Numbered from the stretch's first letter, positions 35,740-48,895 are shown. The stretch: 64,000 nucleotides of DNA from Daphnia pulex (GCF_021134715.1 NC_060028.1:1634501-1698500), one strand, 5' to 3'. Numbers and translations are program-made. The notes: generated by a model from the sequence alone, not told the origin.

Positions 35740-37134
35740 ACCTTTTGATTCAATTCTGAACAATAATTAATTTCAATGTTTTAATTTCAAACCCAAAGTA
35801 TAAATACCCCAAAATCAATCAATTTACACGTGATTTCCCCTTACACATTAAACTTTTAAATTCGTGTGCGTCTCTGTATCGTCAATTTCTAATTAATCAT
35901 CAGTACATAATTAATCGGTAAAGATATTTATTTTCATTTGCTTTATATTTGTATTGTGCTCTGCGGGAACTAGCCAGCGGCGATATCGAAACACACTCAA
36001 AAATGGGTGGGGGACTTTTACATACACGATGGCATCGTCCATTATTTTTCATCCGTACCGGAATGATGGGGGGGAGGAGAGGGGGAATGACAGTATATAG
36101 GAATATAATTCAAGGCGAAAAAAAAATGATGATGATGATGGATAAAAATAAACACCAATGAAAGAAACAAAACTTTGAGCAAAAAAAAAAAAGAAAAATT
36201 GGTCATACGTGAAGGACGAACCCGAGCAAAATAGTTAACAGTCGATGGTGTGGTGTTGGGAGAAAGATATATAATAAGGTTTAAAAAAAAAAACAATAGA
36301 GAGGAACGATCTCATTAATGTGGGAGAATAAGGACAATCATTTCATCACATTTAAAATAAGGAGCGAAAAACAAAAGAAAAACGGACCAACCAGAGAGAG
36401 AGAGAAAGAAAAAGTGTCCAGCATTCGGTTTGAACAAGAAAATACACGAAACTTTCCCAGTTACTTATTTAGTTTGCGTGTGTGTGTGTGTGTGTAACAC
36501 GAACACACACACTCTCGCCCCGAGTCTTATTTTTAGATCAAACCAGTCACGGCCGTTCTGCGGTCACCACCAGCGGCCAAATGAAAATTAGTCGCGGGTC
36601 CGTTTGGCTTTTGTTTTTGTTTTTTTTCTTTTCTTGTGTTCTACTTCACCCGATTCCCTTGTACCGATTCACATTACACCAGTTTGCTTTAACTGCACGT
36701 CACTTTCAAGCCACTAAAAAATGAATAATATCTTTAAATTCGAATCGCAGGGAATTCGGTTATAGCAAAGAGAAGAAAACAGTCGATGATTTTGATGATT
36801 GTCTTATGTAACTTTTGGCACACGACAGCGGTCGAGTCGGAATGGAGGAGAATTAACCCACGAAATATCATGAAAGAGCCACTGAGTTTTTGGAAGACTT
36901 ATTTTTCGATGATAGAAATATTAAACCCCCCCATAGTTTCATAATAATAATAATGAATTCAATATTTGAAGGACACTAGTTATAAATTATTAGGCACGCG
37001 CGACGACACACTGATTGAATCTCCGTATAGCAGAATCATTCCTTCCACTAGACTTCGATGTGAACTCCTCTATTCGAATTTTCGAATTTTTCCCGCCACT
37101 ATTTCCGCGCGGGAAAATTCAATTCACGACGATT
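35740..37134. other. Convergent 3' region, low complexity
   Basis: Lies between the 3' ends of the CLCA-like gene and the minus-strand membrane protein gene, so probably 3' UTR of one or both. It contains A-rich runs, a GATGATGATGATG tract near 36127 and a TG/CA microsatellite at 36477-36516. No gene is seen. Confidence 0.5.
36477..36516. repeat. (TG)n followed by (AC)n
   Basis: A TG run at 36477-36495 followed within a few bases by an ACACAC run, which can fold back as a hairpin. Confidence 0.85.
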
Positions 37135-40100
37135 TCACGAGAATTCCTCTTCGACGCAAGTGTGGAACGACGCCGTGTTGCTGGCCCTCGAGCGGTACGA
37201 ACCGAACGACATGACGGTGGCAAACGACGTCCCCGTCCCCGCTCTAGATCTGTCATCAAATTAATTCAAAAATTAATTAACCATTTTCAAATTTTGACAT
37301 TTGAGATTTTTTAAAAATTCACCTGGAAAATCCCGGAGCGTCGATGGCCGAGCGGAAGGATCCAGCCGGCGACGGCGGGAACGAGCCGACGATCGATCCG
37401 TAATCGGTGAACGATCCCATTTCATCTTCTTCTGACTGGCCAACGCCGTCCGAGCGGTAAGGGCCCAGGGACCCGATGTATCCCGTGCTGCCGTAACTAT
37501 TTTGTCGAACGGCTAAAGAATAAAAAAAACCCAAATTTACACATTATAATTACATTTGAAATTATATCATGGTTTAGCCTGCAACAAGGTTGAACACATT
37601 TTCGTTTTATAACTGTAAAAAAAATTCAAAAAAAGATTTACATCACGAAATGTTACAGAATTAATAAATTGGCGGAACCGGTGCAACCGGTTTCAGTACC
37701 GAGGTGACCCCAGAATTAATTTGATTCTCTTGCGAGTAGACTTTCAATGTCAAATTTCTTATTTTATTTTTTGGTTTTAAGTTTAACCGCTATTATATCG
37801 ATGTGTACCAGAGGCTCAGGTAATATAATTTGTGTGCGGGGTCAACGTTTTTCGTCCTTGGACCCTGTTCCGTATTTGAAATCAATTCCCCTTTCACTTT
37901 GGCTGAACTCCTGGCCAGCAGCTGCAGCCTGTCGGGCACCTTTTTTTTCTCTTTTACCTGAGCTGTTGTTGTTGAACTGGATGGACCAAAGCGGCCGTTG
38001 TCCCAAGGCCAGCAGCTCTTGTTATTCTTTAACAAAGGCCAGAAAAAAAAAAACGGATAGATGTCCAGTTCTTTTTCTTATTTGATTTTTGACCTTGCAG
38101 CTATATCGTCTTGTTTATGTTTCCTTCTGACCTTGGTGAATAACAGCTGAGACTTTTGAAATCATCTCACACTTCCGTGGTAGTCCCGAGCACGGACGAA
38201 CGGCCTCCGACGAAACCAAATCGATAAACTAAATGAACTAACCGATGATACGGGAACGGAACAAGTTGCTGGCCAGCATGGTGGAGGAGTTGGAGGAGTT
38301 GGAGGATTTTGGGCTGGCAAACTCACCGGCAGGTCGGACGTCCGTTTCCATGCTGATGACCGACACTTGAGGAGCCACTGGGTGGTGATTGGGTCCGCCG
38401 TTCATCCGTCCGCCTGTGGCCGAGTTGAGTTCTTGGCTCTTGGATTTCTTCCGCCGGAAGTGCATCCAGATGCCGAAGCCGATGAGAGCCGCCGTGATGA
38501 GCGCCGCCGCTACGATGACTCCGGCCAATTCAACTGCGTCACCATCAAATTTTTTTGAAAAATAATAAAAATGTTATTTTTTTAAAATATTTTCAGTCGT
38601 TCCACTTTGAACATTTTAAGCGACAAAGCCTTTTCCATTCATTTTGTTATTTATTTTTTATTTTTTCCAACCCAAGAATTGATAAGGAGAAAGTCGACAC
38701 GTACTAAATATATAACGGGAATAATAGGACACTTGATCACGCGGGACCCCGTGCGTTTTCCACTTGTTTCACCAAATTGAAACGGAAGAAGTGTCAGCTG
38801 ATTTAGCACAAATTAAACCAATCGGCCCCATTTGTTTCTTCTCCGCGGACATCCCCCCAGGATTGAAATCGACAGAGTTTAACCAACTAACAACCAAAAA
38901 GGTAAAATCACTTTCAGAGAGTATATAACCTAAAGTAGGTCAGCACCTATCTCTCTCTCTTTCTTTTGCTACTTTTGAATTGTTTGAACGTATTTCTATA
39001 CAGTCCAGTCGTGCACCACTCTTGTATTCTCTCTCCTCTATTCGAATATCCACTTAAACGCATATAAGGGAGGCCATCCATGTTTGTAGTTCCCTTTTCT
39101 TCTTCTTCTTCTTTCGTTCCGCCATTCCACTACCATTCGCCTTTCTGAAATTTCTGTTTTTCCCATCTGCTTTTTTAAACCTGGCGCGCACATAAGACCC
39201 GGACTCAACCCCCTGGAAACTAGAAACAAACTCTCTCGGCGGCCCTCTCCGTGTTCAAGGTCGGACGAAAGGGAGAGAGTGCCGTGTTGCGGTCATATCC
39301 ATCCGTCCGGATGAAAAATAATCAAAAGAAGAAGCGCACCTTCTACAAAGACACGGAGGGCCTCCATAGAGATGTGTGAAGAAATAGTCAGAAGAAAGAA
39401 GAAGAATAAGAAAAAGAGATATTTACCTGGACTGAGTTCGTGAGGCCCGGCTGTTGTTGGCTCCAGGTCTAACCTTGAGGCGGTGCTGGTGAAGAAAGGG
39501 TCGTCGCCGCCGCTGCCGTTCACGCCCAGATGAATAGCGGCAGCGTCTGGAAAATCCCGAAGAAAATAAAATAAAAATAAAATGAAATACAAAATACAAA
39601 AAAAAAAAGGCCATGAGAACAACACGCGTCGCGTGAGTCTATAAAATACATCCGCTAGGTCGGACATGTTGTATTGATAACGTCAGCGTTTTTATTTTTT
39701 TAAAGTGTCTTTGACCGTTAAATCGGTCGTGTAACTAGATCATATGTGTATCTAGTCCGGCCCAGATAGGCAAAGTCTTAAAAAAACAAATGAATAATTT
39801 CGCTTTTTTTAAAACATTTGAAATTCCCGCTGAGAAGAAGAAATCGAAAAATTCAAATTTTTTGGGGTTGGTGGGTGAGGGAAAACAGTTTGATGCAACT
39901 TGCAACTCAGCGTTGAAGGTCGATTTCGATTGACGTCACGCGCTGCAGTCCCGAAAATAGAAACAAAAAACCACCAGAGGGCGCAGCACATAACTTTTTT
40001 GCCCACATGACGCAAGAACGTGAAATATGTGAACGCGAACATAAAAAAAAAAGTTGCTTGTTATTACCATCGAGTTTGACTTTGGATGGCCTGTCGGCGA

Positions 40101-40185
40101 ACGATGACGATGAAGATCCCGCAGCGCCGGCGGCCAATTCGACCAACGCCAAATGGGCAGACGGTTGAAGAGCCGAGTGTTCCAT
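37135..40185 (-). CDS. Single-pass membrane protein, family not recognised
   Basis: Five exons on the minus strand: 40068-40185, 39427-39546, 38243-38533, 37323-37512, 37135-37249. All are GT-AG and in phase; 277 aa. The start MEHSALQPSAHLALVE has no convincing signal peptide, so an upstream exon may be missing or it may be a type III protein. The outside part is short and rich in Ala, Ser and Gly with a likely N-glycan site (NGSGG region is not one, so none is firm). One strong TM helix (VIVAAALITAALIGFGIWM) is followed by a basic stop-transfer RRKKSK. The cytosolic part is rich in Ser, Asn, Gly and Tyr (SYGSTGYIGSLGPYRS, EEDEMGSFTDYGS), suggesting phosphorylation or adaptor binding (inference). 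Introns are long for this window. Exon 3 has a second usable donor. The 5' end is uncertain. Confidence 0.6.
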
Positions 40186-42134
40186 GACGTCCGTTCGATT
40201 CGATTCGATTTCAAATTTGGCGCGCGCACTTGTGTTGTAAAACGATGATTATTCCGCGGATGATAAATTTGATCGAACGGGTTCTCAGTAATAACGGCTA
40301 CGGCTGCTGGCAGACGAATCCACTACGAGGTCGCATTGCGAACTTGCGGGGTCAACCACTTCTCGTCTCGTATCGCTATCCGATAATGAGACAAACAACC
40401 AAACAAACACGGACGTACACAGCGCCAAAGTTGAAATGAAACTGCGCTGCTGATGACGTTTGAGATAGATTATTATTCCGAAATGTTGTTGGTCGATTCG
40501 CCCTGTCAACAGAATCACGTGAAAGAACGAAAGTTAGTTATTTTTTTCTTAAATTCATTAATAGCAAATAGAAAATGACATGAGAAATATTCAGTGTTAG
40601 CACAAGCACAAAATGTCGAAAAATCTGGAAACGGGAGAGCTGGACACATTTTTTGATGGAAAAACAACGCAATCGATAGATGAGGGTCCAGCGAGAGCAC
40701 CGTCAAGTGAAAGCCGGTTTTTATGATTTTCGATTGTTTGCTGATTTATTCATCAACATTTGTTTCTTTCGTGTTGGCAACTCCGTAATCTATTAACCAA
40801 CTTCTTCTCACGTTAGATTGTAAATCTCATCCAACCGAATCAAATGAGAAATAACCAAAAGATAAAAGATGAGCCAATCTCGGCAATAGCTCAGCTGTTG
40901 GCAAATGGGCCAAACCAAAAATATTTTCCAAAGAAACTTACAACAATAGCAACTCGTTCGGGAGAGAAAATATAAAGAGATTAGATTATAAACGATAATA
41001 ATGGCCAGCACTTGTACGAGTTCGAAAAATTGGATTGGGTGCTGTCAACGTGAACGTAACTAACCCTTTTGACACTGCTGTACAGTTGTTGTTGCCGTCT
41101 GCTGTGTGTCAGATGGACGAGAAAATCAGTCGACCGTTGGTTGTTGGCAAACTCTTTGGCAACTCGACGGTAATGCAATTAAAACTATACAAGCATACAC
41201 GGTGTATAGTGAATTTTAACACACGAGGTGCTGTTGGCCAGCTGATAACACAAGAAATGACGACGGGTGACTCAATGCTGGGCAAGGTGGTAGTCGCACG
41301 TAGAGGGAAAGAGAGAGTCGCGGGAGAGAGACTGGGCGTGTGCTATAACTACACCGACCGACCGACTCGACTGAAATTCTCCAACTGAATGGCGATGAAA
41401 TGCCGAGCGCCACTCGACACGGGGAACCCAGTTCTCTCTCTCTCTCTTATTCGACTCTCCTTTTCTTCGTTCCATCATCAGACTTTTCTCTCATTCTCCT
41501 TCTTTTCTTATAGACGTGCGTATTATACGACAAAGCAGACTCGGCGACAAGCCCAAATCAAAATTCGGTTGTCTGGTCGAGTCTATTTTTTATTTTACCT
41601 GCGCTTGTGCGCACAGGTGAGCAGGTATTCCGGGTGTAGAGCTCAACTAAAAGCTTGAAATTTTTAAATCTTTATTTTATTTTGGGGATTTAAAAAAATT
41701 ATAGATCGATATTAAAGTTAACGTAATACTCGTGGGAATCCTAAGAGGGTATATACGGAAATTGGCGGGAAATTTAAAATAATAAAATCTTCTAAATCGA
41801 AAAACGAGGTAATATTTCAAGGCGTCCGCCTTGATTGTTTTATGAACAGAAATCGGAGAGGAGAAACAAAGAAACTAAGCAAATTGATGATGAAGAATGC
41901 AGAAAAGCGGAACGGGCGGCGGCCACGGAGAGAGAGAGAACGAGAGAAATGAATAAACCAGTAAGACCGATACGCGACGACGTCGGACACGACGACGAAT
42001 GTAGAATATAAAAAGCCCAGAAAAATAAAAATAAAGAAAAAAAAGGGAAACTTTCACTCTCTCGGATTATTATTATTGCTGCATATACATATACACTGTC
42101 GCTTGTTGCCCGTATCTTTTTCATGCCACACGTT

Positions 42135-42154
42135 AAAAAAAAAAAAAAAAAAAA
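42135..42154. repeat. Poly(A) run
   Basis: Twenty consecutive A bases. There is no upstream SINE or processed-gene body that I can recognise. Confidence 0.8.
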
Positions 42155-43100
42155 TTTAAAATTGGGAAACCGAATGATTTCGACGTTGGTTATACTAAAC
42201 CAGAACGCGCATCTCTTTCTAATAACTTTTCCCTGCAGGTATGATAATTCTCACATCGCCAAGTTGGTTGCGCAATTGACTTGCATTGCTTTTCCTATAT
42301 ATTTATTATTATACATTAAATCTGTTTTCTTCTAACCCCAATCAGCATTTAATTCTTACTATCAAAAGCGCTGACTAATTCTCAATAGAGTTGTTATTTT
42401 CTGACACAACAACCTCATTTATTTTTATTTCTGTCTTGTCCTTTTTCGGGGGATAGAGGGAAAAACGTCACACAGCAGGATGTAGCCTAACACACGTAAC
42501 AATCAGCGAAGGATATTATTTATTATTTTAGCTCTGTTTGACTATAAGCAGTAAGCACTTCGGACTGAATGACGGCGAGGGAATTGAGGGCGAGGTCGGT
42601 CACTTTCTCATCCACGATTTTTTGTATTTCTTTTTTTTGACTCTGTATAGTCTGTGTACATACGTGCAAAATCATACCTGTATACAGACTAAGGTAGGTA
42701 GGACTGTTGTGTATATTATCTATCAGATTAAAAATGAATGCCGCCGTATTACCCAGTTGGGAGACCTGTTCCTGGCACTGCCATTCCCAAATGAGATCGT
42801 GGGGTATTATGTATACATATAACTATGACAGCTTATAATTCAAGGTGATCATTAATTCCTCTTTTGTATTTATTTCTCCATATTTTTCAACGTCTACGAA
42901 TTATATTTTTTTGCGTCATCATTTATCCAGGCTGCCCATTATTATAGCGTAATAGGACACACACCGGTCATTATTGTGTGCCATTTCCATCATCGGCCGA
43001 GTTTCACTTTCCTTGGGGACGTGATGACACGCAGTCGGCCAGCATATCGGTCATGTCCAGTAGAGAGTATATAAGCGCTCAAAACTAATAATTAACACAA

Positions 43101-43120
43101 CCAACAACAACAACAACAAC
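43101..43120. repeat. (CAA)n microsatellite
   Basis: Six to seven CAA units, some 30 bp downstream of an orphan TATATAAG element. Confidence 0.85.
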
Positions 43121-44653
43121 TAACAAAGTTAATAGGGCTGCATTGCAGCCAGCCAGCCATCGATATGAAATACAAACACAAATGTGGAAAAAGGAAAGAA
43201 CGCAAACTTCCCTACTTGCGTCGAGAGAGTGAAATCAGGTTTACGCGTGCAACGCTCACGCGCTAGCGGTTTTTCGCAGTTCACAACGTGAACGTGATTA
43301 GCGGTTTCCAGTTTTGTTATTTTATTTTATTTCATTTTTTCCTTAGCCAGCCGGGGAAGGTGGGTGGGTATTATGTCGATCAAGGCCGCCCTTGCTGCTC
43401 TTACACACACACACATATGTGGAACACGCGCAGCAGTGTACTACAGTCGAAAGCATCAGGAACAATAACCAGCGCAGCACACGGCTGAAATTTTCGGTTT
43501 CAAAATGTTTCCAGTCGAACCGCTGAGAGTGAAATCGTCCAAACTTTTTTCGCATATGATTTGCATCTGGTGAGATGATATATCGCCTGATGGTATAATT
43601 TGACAATTTTCTCATCATTTCCAATTTTTTTTTAACCAATTCAAATTTCCCGCTTTTTTCAAATCGCATTTCTAAAAAAAACCGCCAAGAGAAAATTGGC
43701 GATTTGAAATTTAAAATAAAAAAAGGGTTTCCAGTTAACCGTTTCTCGGTCATCTGAAACTGGTCAGCGGCCTCAATGGAAACGGATGTAGAGCTCAAGG
43801 TTGGACTGTTGGTCACACAGCAGCGCAGGGTCAACCGATCATTTCGGTATGCACGCACATACGTAACCTTGTCTTTGCAAATAAAATGGACTTCCCCATT
43901 TCGAATTTTACAAAAAATGCCGAGCCCTACAACAGATCCGCCTTGGCATATAAGGCGACCTCAAGGTGGTCCACTCTATGGTCCCCACAGGTCCCACAAC
44001 ATCAGTGAAGGGGACGAGATATACTACTTTGCAAAGGGGGGTGCTCAGGGGGGCTGGTCTCTCATGTGTGTAGGTGAGTGGGATGAGGATATTAAATAAC
44101 TAAAGAAATAATAGAAGAAATCTCCCAACGATTAGGACAGGTCAGGTTCTTTTTGTGTTCGGAAAAATAATAAAAAAATTCGTATTTCGTTTTCTATTGT
44201 GTCTATAGCAAACGTCCTTGGCCCATACTGACGGCAAATAGCCGGAATGTGTTATGGTAATAGTTGTATTTATTTTTAAATAACTAGAAAGGAGAGGGAA
44301 ATCAGTTATTTTTCACACAATGTTATCCGAGACGTTTACTTTGGGTTTTTTTTCTTTCTTTTAAAAATAATCAAAATAAAAAGGACAATTGAACTTTCGA
44401 CATTGCTGAACCATCTGCCTTATCCGTGTTATCTTTTAAAATAAACAAATGTCGTTGTTTAAATCTCACAGCCAAACAACACAACACACAATCTGCACAC
44501 AATAGATTCCAACCTTGGCGGCCATAATAAATGCGCGTTGACTGCTCGTGTGCGACGATAAGCATTTTAAAATTTCGCCCGTTTATAGATAAAAGAATTA
44601 AGAGAATTAAATCATATGAATAAACCATTATAAGCCATTTTTAATTCGTTTAT

Positions 44654-46489
44654 TCATTTCTTTCTTCCGGAAAATAATAATAAGGAAACGACGAACTCGG
44701 AAGCGAAGGCCAGCGTCGAGACGAAGATGCCGATGCCCAGCAGGTAGAATGGCCCTTGCAGATTCGTCAGCGAGAAACTGGCCAAGGCCGTTTTGTTATT
44801 TTTCCCATCCATCAGCACGGAGCGTCTGCCGGCCGACGGTTGATTCGAATAGGAGCGGTGGTAGTCGACCAGCCCGGCTTCGATGAGCCGCTGGAGCACC
44901 GAATCGACTCTGGGCTTTAACGGCGAATCCTTTTGGAGGCCGAACGACGAACGTGTGGGGAAAAGTCTTTCCTGCATGACGTGCAAGTCCAGCGTCGTCT
45001 GCTCCTGATTGTTCATCAAATAATTCAAACTGTCCAGCGACGAGTCGACGGCCCAGTGGCCGGTCTGCAGCAAGTCCAGCATTTGACTCATGTTGTCGGT
45101 CGTCCGCAGCTGGTGGCCCAGCTGGCGACGGAACGGGTCCGTCGAATTGATCAGGACCGTTTTGTAGAAATCGGAGAACATCATTTTGTTGAGCGGACTC
45201 TCCACCAGCTGCTGGATGGTGTTGACGGGCTGCTGGGCGAACGGATGGGTCAGGAATGAAATCAGGCCCGAGCGGTAGACGGTCGAAAGGATGGTGGCGG
45301 CGAAAAGCCACGACCAGATGAGAAAGAGGCTGGCCGACGAGGCCTTTCCGTCCGGGAATCGAGGCTGCTGGATCCAAAGCAGCTGGCCCAGGGCGAAGAG
45401 GAACGAGGAGCCGAGGCTGGCCGATCGATTGGGCTGAACGAACATGGCCGCCAGTCCGGCAGTGACGAGGGCCAGCGAAGCCAAAGTGGCTAGCCAGGTT
45501 TTGACGGAGAACGGCAGAACGACGGCCATCCAGCTGGCCAGCGGCTTGGGGCCCGGCACGACGAAACAGTCGTAGTCCATCTTGTAAATTTGACTGTAGC
45601 TCATGTGAGGCAGCCAATTTCGTATGACGTACAAATCGCCAAAGGCCAAATCGACCTCTTGTCGCGCCAACATGCCTCTGATTCCGGTGAAACGGACCGT
45701 TTGATTCCCGCTGGCCTTTGGCTGTTGGTCCGTCACCACTATTTCGCCCCACATTTCGTTGGCCGGCGCTACGACGTAGTCGAATGTGAAATTCAATGCG
45801 TCGGCTATCAGTTTCATGACGGACGGCTCGATCCCGTCCACCGATAAGGCGACCTCTGAACTGATGTTGGACGGGCGGATCACGACGGCCGGCGGATGGT
45901 GAAGCGTCGCCACTTTGAGATGCCGCCCGGATAATTTAAACGAATCAACCGGATAACTTTGGTCGATTTCTGGATGCTGTTGAATGACGACCCTCTCTCG
46001 GCTGACGGACCATCTCAGAATTTGTGTCAAGTTGCTGGACTCGATTAATAAAAAGATTCGCTCGTTCCTCAGCTCTTGTAAGAAATTGTCGCCGGATTGG
46101 CGGGTGGAATTGCTGATGGCCACGATCAATTTGTTGAGGTGAAAACAGTTGCGCAGTTGGCGGTAGATTGACGGGAGCTCGGCCGTCCGGTTTCGGAGGA
46201 GAACAACAACAGCGTCGCTACAGACGATTTCTCTCAATTCTGGCCAGCAATTTTCGCGATGAGGTAACAGAGTGACGGGTCGATTCAACCTGTTTTTCAG
46301 CAACTCGTCCAGCACAAATTCTTCCTTCTCTGTCCGTTCTTGGCCAGGAAGGGCTACAATTATTCCTGGACAAGTGGAATTTTCGGAAATGTCGAGTATC
46401 ACCTCAACGAGTTGCTGGGCCATCGTCGACGGGTTGACGGCCAAATAAATGAATAACCAGCGAATTAAAATCATGGCGAATAATAACAA
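44654..46489 (-). CDS. Ionotropic receptor (IR), intronless, copy 1
   Basis: A single 611-codon exon on the minus strand. Residues 1-24 are hydrophobic (signal peptide). The glutamate-receptor-like layout is S1 at about 190-312 (LKVATLHHPPAVVI, GIEPSVMKLIADALNFTFDY, NEMWGEI), M1 at 321-349, a re-entrant pore loop at about 361-375 (FALGQLLWIQQP), M3 at 387-412 (IWSWLFAATILSTVYRSGLI, replacing the SYTANLAAF motif of iGluRs), S2 (TIQQLVESPLNKMMFSDFY) and M4 at about 580-605. IRs are arthropod chemosensory cation channels. No co-receptor-type amino-terminal domain is present, so this is a tuning-type divergent IR. The ligand is unknown. A TATA box lies at 46548-46554. Its pore differs from the other two IRs here. 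Confidence 0.92.
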   Translation of the reverse strand: MLLFAMILIRWLFIYLAVNPSTMAQQLVEVILDISENSTCPGIIVALPGQERTEKEEFVLDELLKNRLNRPVTLLPHRENCWPELREIVCSDAVVVLLRNRTAELPSIYRQLRNCFHLNKLIVAISNSTRQSGDNFLQELRNERIFLLIESSNLTQILRWSVSRERVVIQQHPEIDQSYPVDSFKLSGRHLKVATLHHPPAVVIRPSNISSEVALSVDGIEPSVMKLIADALNFTFDYVVAPANEMWGEIVVTDQQPKASGNQTVRFTGIRGMLARQEVDLAFGDLYVIRNWLPHMSYSQIYKMDYDCFVVPGPKPLASWMAVVLPFSVKTWLATLASLALVTAGLAAMFVQPNRSASLGSSFLFALGQLLWIQQPRFPDGKASSASLFLIWSWLFAATILSTVYRSGLISFLTHPFAQQPVNTIQQLVESPLNKMMFSDFYKTVLINSTDPFRRQLGHQLRTTDNMSQMLDLLQTGHWAVDSSLDSLNYLMNNQEQTTLDLHVMQERLFPTRSSFGLQKDSPLKPRVDSVLQRLIEAGLVDYHRSYSNQPSAGRRSVLMDGKNNKTALASFSLTNLQGPFYLLGIGIFVSTLAFASEFVVSLLLFSGRKK

Positions 46490-46547
46490 AAATTCAGGAA
46501 ACAGGTCCGTGTTAATTAATGGTACACCGAGAGGACTAACACGTCCG

Positions 46548-46554
46548 TTTTATA
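46548..46554 (-). promoter_or_regulatory. TATA box of IR copy 1
   Basis: TATAAAA on the minus strand, 59 bp upstream of the start codon, with a short predicted 5' UTR. Confidence 0.65.
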
Positions 46555-48821
46555 GCTTTCTGAGCGCTGCGCATATGTTTGATGGAATAAATGTCAGGCT
46601 TTTGTTTGCTGGACATGCGTGAAGAAGAAATGGCAATTGAGTAAAAAAGGCGGAATAAGAACTTATCTTGAATTATTTATCAACTGCGTACACAAGTCGG
46701 TAAATAAGGTCATATGCAGAATGCGGAATAAACAAGGACACATTTTTTTGTTTTCCGTTTCGTTCAATAGTTGTTGGTTATTCCGTGCAGCGAAACAAAA
46801 CGACGAACGCAACACGATCGATGGCCGAATATAAGACAGAGAACTGCGTAGTACCTATAGAGAATGCTGAGTCATTTTATACTCAATTCCAATACAATAG
46901 TAATAATTTGGTAGGAGGGATCTTCTTCGTGAATCTTTCATGACTTCTCGTTAAATTTCGGTCACGGTTGACGCATTTCATTGTAATTGGGAGAGCATAT
47001 ACGCTGGACAATACATAAAACACAAGTCAAACGTATCGATCTGCTGTATAGGGACCTATCGTAGGGAATGTCAGAGAAAAAGAAAAGTGATTTGGAACTA
47101 GTAGAATTCTTAACAAATTCAGTTGTAAGAGCGAATTACTCCGTTGCCTTTTCACCGATTCTTTCTCATCCAAAGTGAAAGTTTTGAAAATGGTGGAAAT
47201 AATAAAATACAGGCTATACAAAAGCTATATACAATTATTATAGGGATAGCCAGGAAGAAGGTATAAAAGCTCTAAAATAGGGTTTAATGTTTTTTTTTTG
47301 TAAAAATAACTTCTTCAACAGGGAAAGTGAATCATTAAAAAAAAAGGTACTTTCTCTCGACACACAATAAGAATAATTGCGCCAGCGGACCATAACCAAA
47401 AATATAGGCCTAATTAATTATCAACCACATTATGTCTGCCAGATTATATAGCTACTGTGTACACGCAGCTGACTCACACAGATGACAGATGAATCATCCG
47501 TCTAGCGCAACAAAAAATAAACCATAATGACAAAATGTAAATATAACAAAACGGACACTCTGTTTAGCGCTCTGGGCTTCCGTGTTGATGATAGTATATG
47601 ACGCATAAACCCGCCACTGAATTATTTGCACTTTAGCATTTTTCATTCATCAAATGTATAATCATTTTTTCGCAAAATTGTGCGGATATAGGGACGGAAT
47701 TTGTATAGGATCTTGGACTATATAATTGGCGCGCACAACGTCAAATGGAAAACAAGTAAATTATTAAGCGAACTGCTATACAATTGCGAGAGCCTATGCA
47801 CTTTTATATTTCAGTGCGTGAAAACTATACATAATTGTGGGTTTTCTCCCGTTTATAGCGGTCGAAGCGGAGGCGAACAATTGTTGCTTTACCCACACAT
47901 CCGGCCATTTCACTCCGCCAAGAGGTGGACGTTATACAAGTCTGCGTATGTATACATATACACACGCTGTATGCGCAGCAATTGCCAACAATAAAAGTGA
48001 AAAGCAGGAAATCGAGACTATATTTATATAGCAGATTGCTGTCGTTCGCTGGATGGCTATATGATTGAATAATCCAGGAATCTCTTCCGCTTTCTATATT
48101 TAGTATATAGTCGACCAGCGGGGAATATTATACATAGTTTACTGTGTCCAGCACGCACCATTTCATATCCCGTTTCTCCTACTCAAATGGAAGTTTATAA
48201 GGGCGATCGATTTCGACGGATAAATTAATTTCGCAGCCAAAAATGGGAATTTACAGATATCTCGTTATTTTGTCCTTAAATGTATACAAGGACGGCTTTC
48301 CAGTTCAACAATTCGACAAGTTTCGAAATCCAGACTATCCGCACGTACACGTACACAGTATATAATTGGCATTTGCGATATAAGAAAAGAATGGGAGAGC
48401 AGCTCATTTGCATGCGTCAAGTTCCTGGAGAACCAATTGATATTTAAAAACTAATCTCCATAGTATTATAGTGTAATGCGCATATACGTACGTAGTAGGC
48501 TATAACGCGCAATACAGACTATAGGCTATTATACATCCAGCGGAATAAAGACAATCTATCCATTGATTTCATTGCTCATTTATACCGTATTCAAATTGAG
48601 ATGTAGCGCAGTTCTATACAACAGAAAATGGACAATGTTGGTCCCTTTGTTATCTGATAAAAACATTTCAGCTTTCACACAGATGGAACGTACACAAATC
48701 CGGTTTCGTTGCCCCTCTAAATATTCGATAAATAGACTCACCTGGAATAAACCAATCAAGTCAGTTGAAACAGTATACGAAACATTTTAACGTATTCCCG
48801 TCTACGTGCTGCCAACTACAG
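46555..48821. other. Divergent intergenic region between IR copies 1 and 2
   Basis: About 2.3 kb, AT-rich, with no supported gene. As the shared upstream region of two head-to-head IR genes it is the likely site of their cell-type-specific elements. I saw no clear inverted or tandem repeat. Confidence 0.45.
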
Positions 48822-48830
48822 TATATAAAT
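48822..48830 (+). promoter_or_regulatory. TATA box of IR copy 2
   Basis: TATATAAAT. Its position decides the start codon: the in-frame ATG at 48806 lies upstream of it and would not be transcribed, so the ATG at 48896 is the likely start. Confidence 0.7.
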
Positions 48831-48895
48831 GGGTCTTTCACCAACATATCCTCAACGGCTGCAAACATTCAACCGCCGATTGGAACCGAGTCAAC

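Larger units (their letters stand above)
40186..44653. other. Long intergenic region, low complexity, no gene recognised
   Basis: About 4.5 kb. Many short open frames on both strands lack family features, consistent starts or splice partners. It contains a (TC)n tract near 41431-41450, a 20-base A run at 42135-42154, a CAA tract at 43101-43120, a CA run near 43404-43415, and an isolated TATATAAG at about 43071 followed by nothing I can call coding. Confidence 0.5.

Noticed and set aside
40186-44650. Many 60-170 codon frames on both strands
   Set aside because: No homology, no splice partners, and low-complexity composition; one (43343-43858, minus) is long but has no recognisable domain.
44796-45752. 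318-codon minus-strand frame inside IR copy 1
   Set aside because: Arg/Gln/Pro-rich shadow frame within a clear receptor reading frame.
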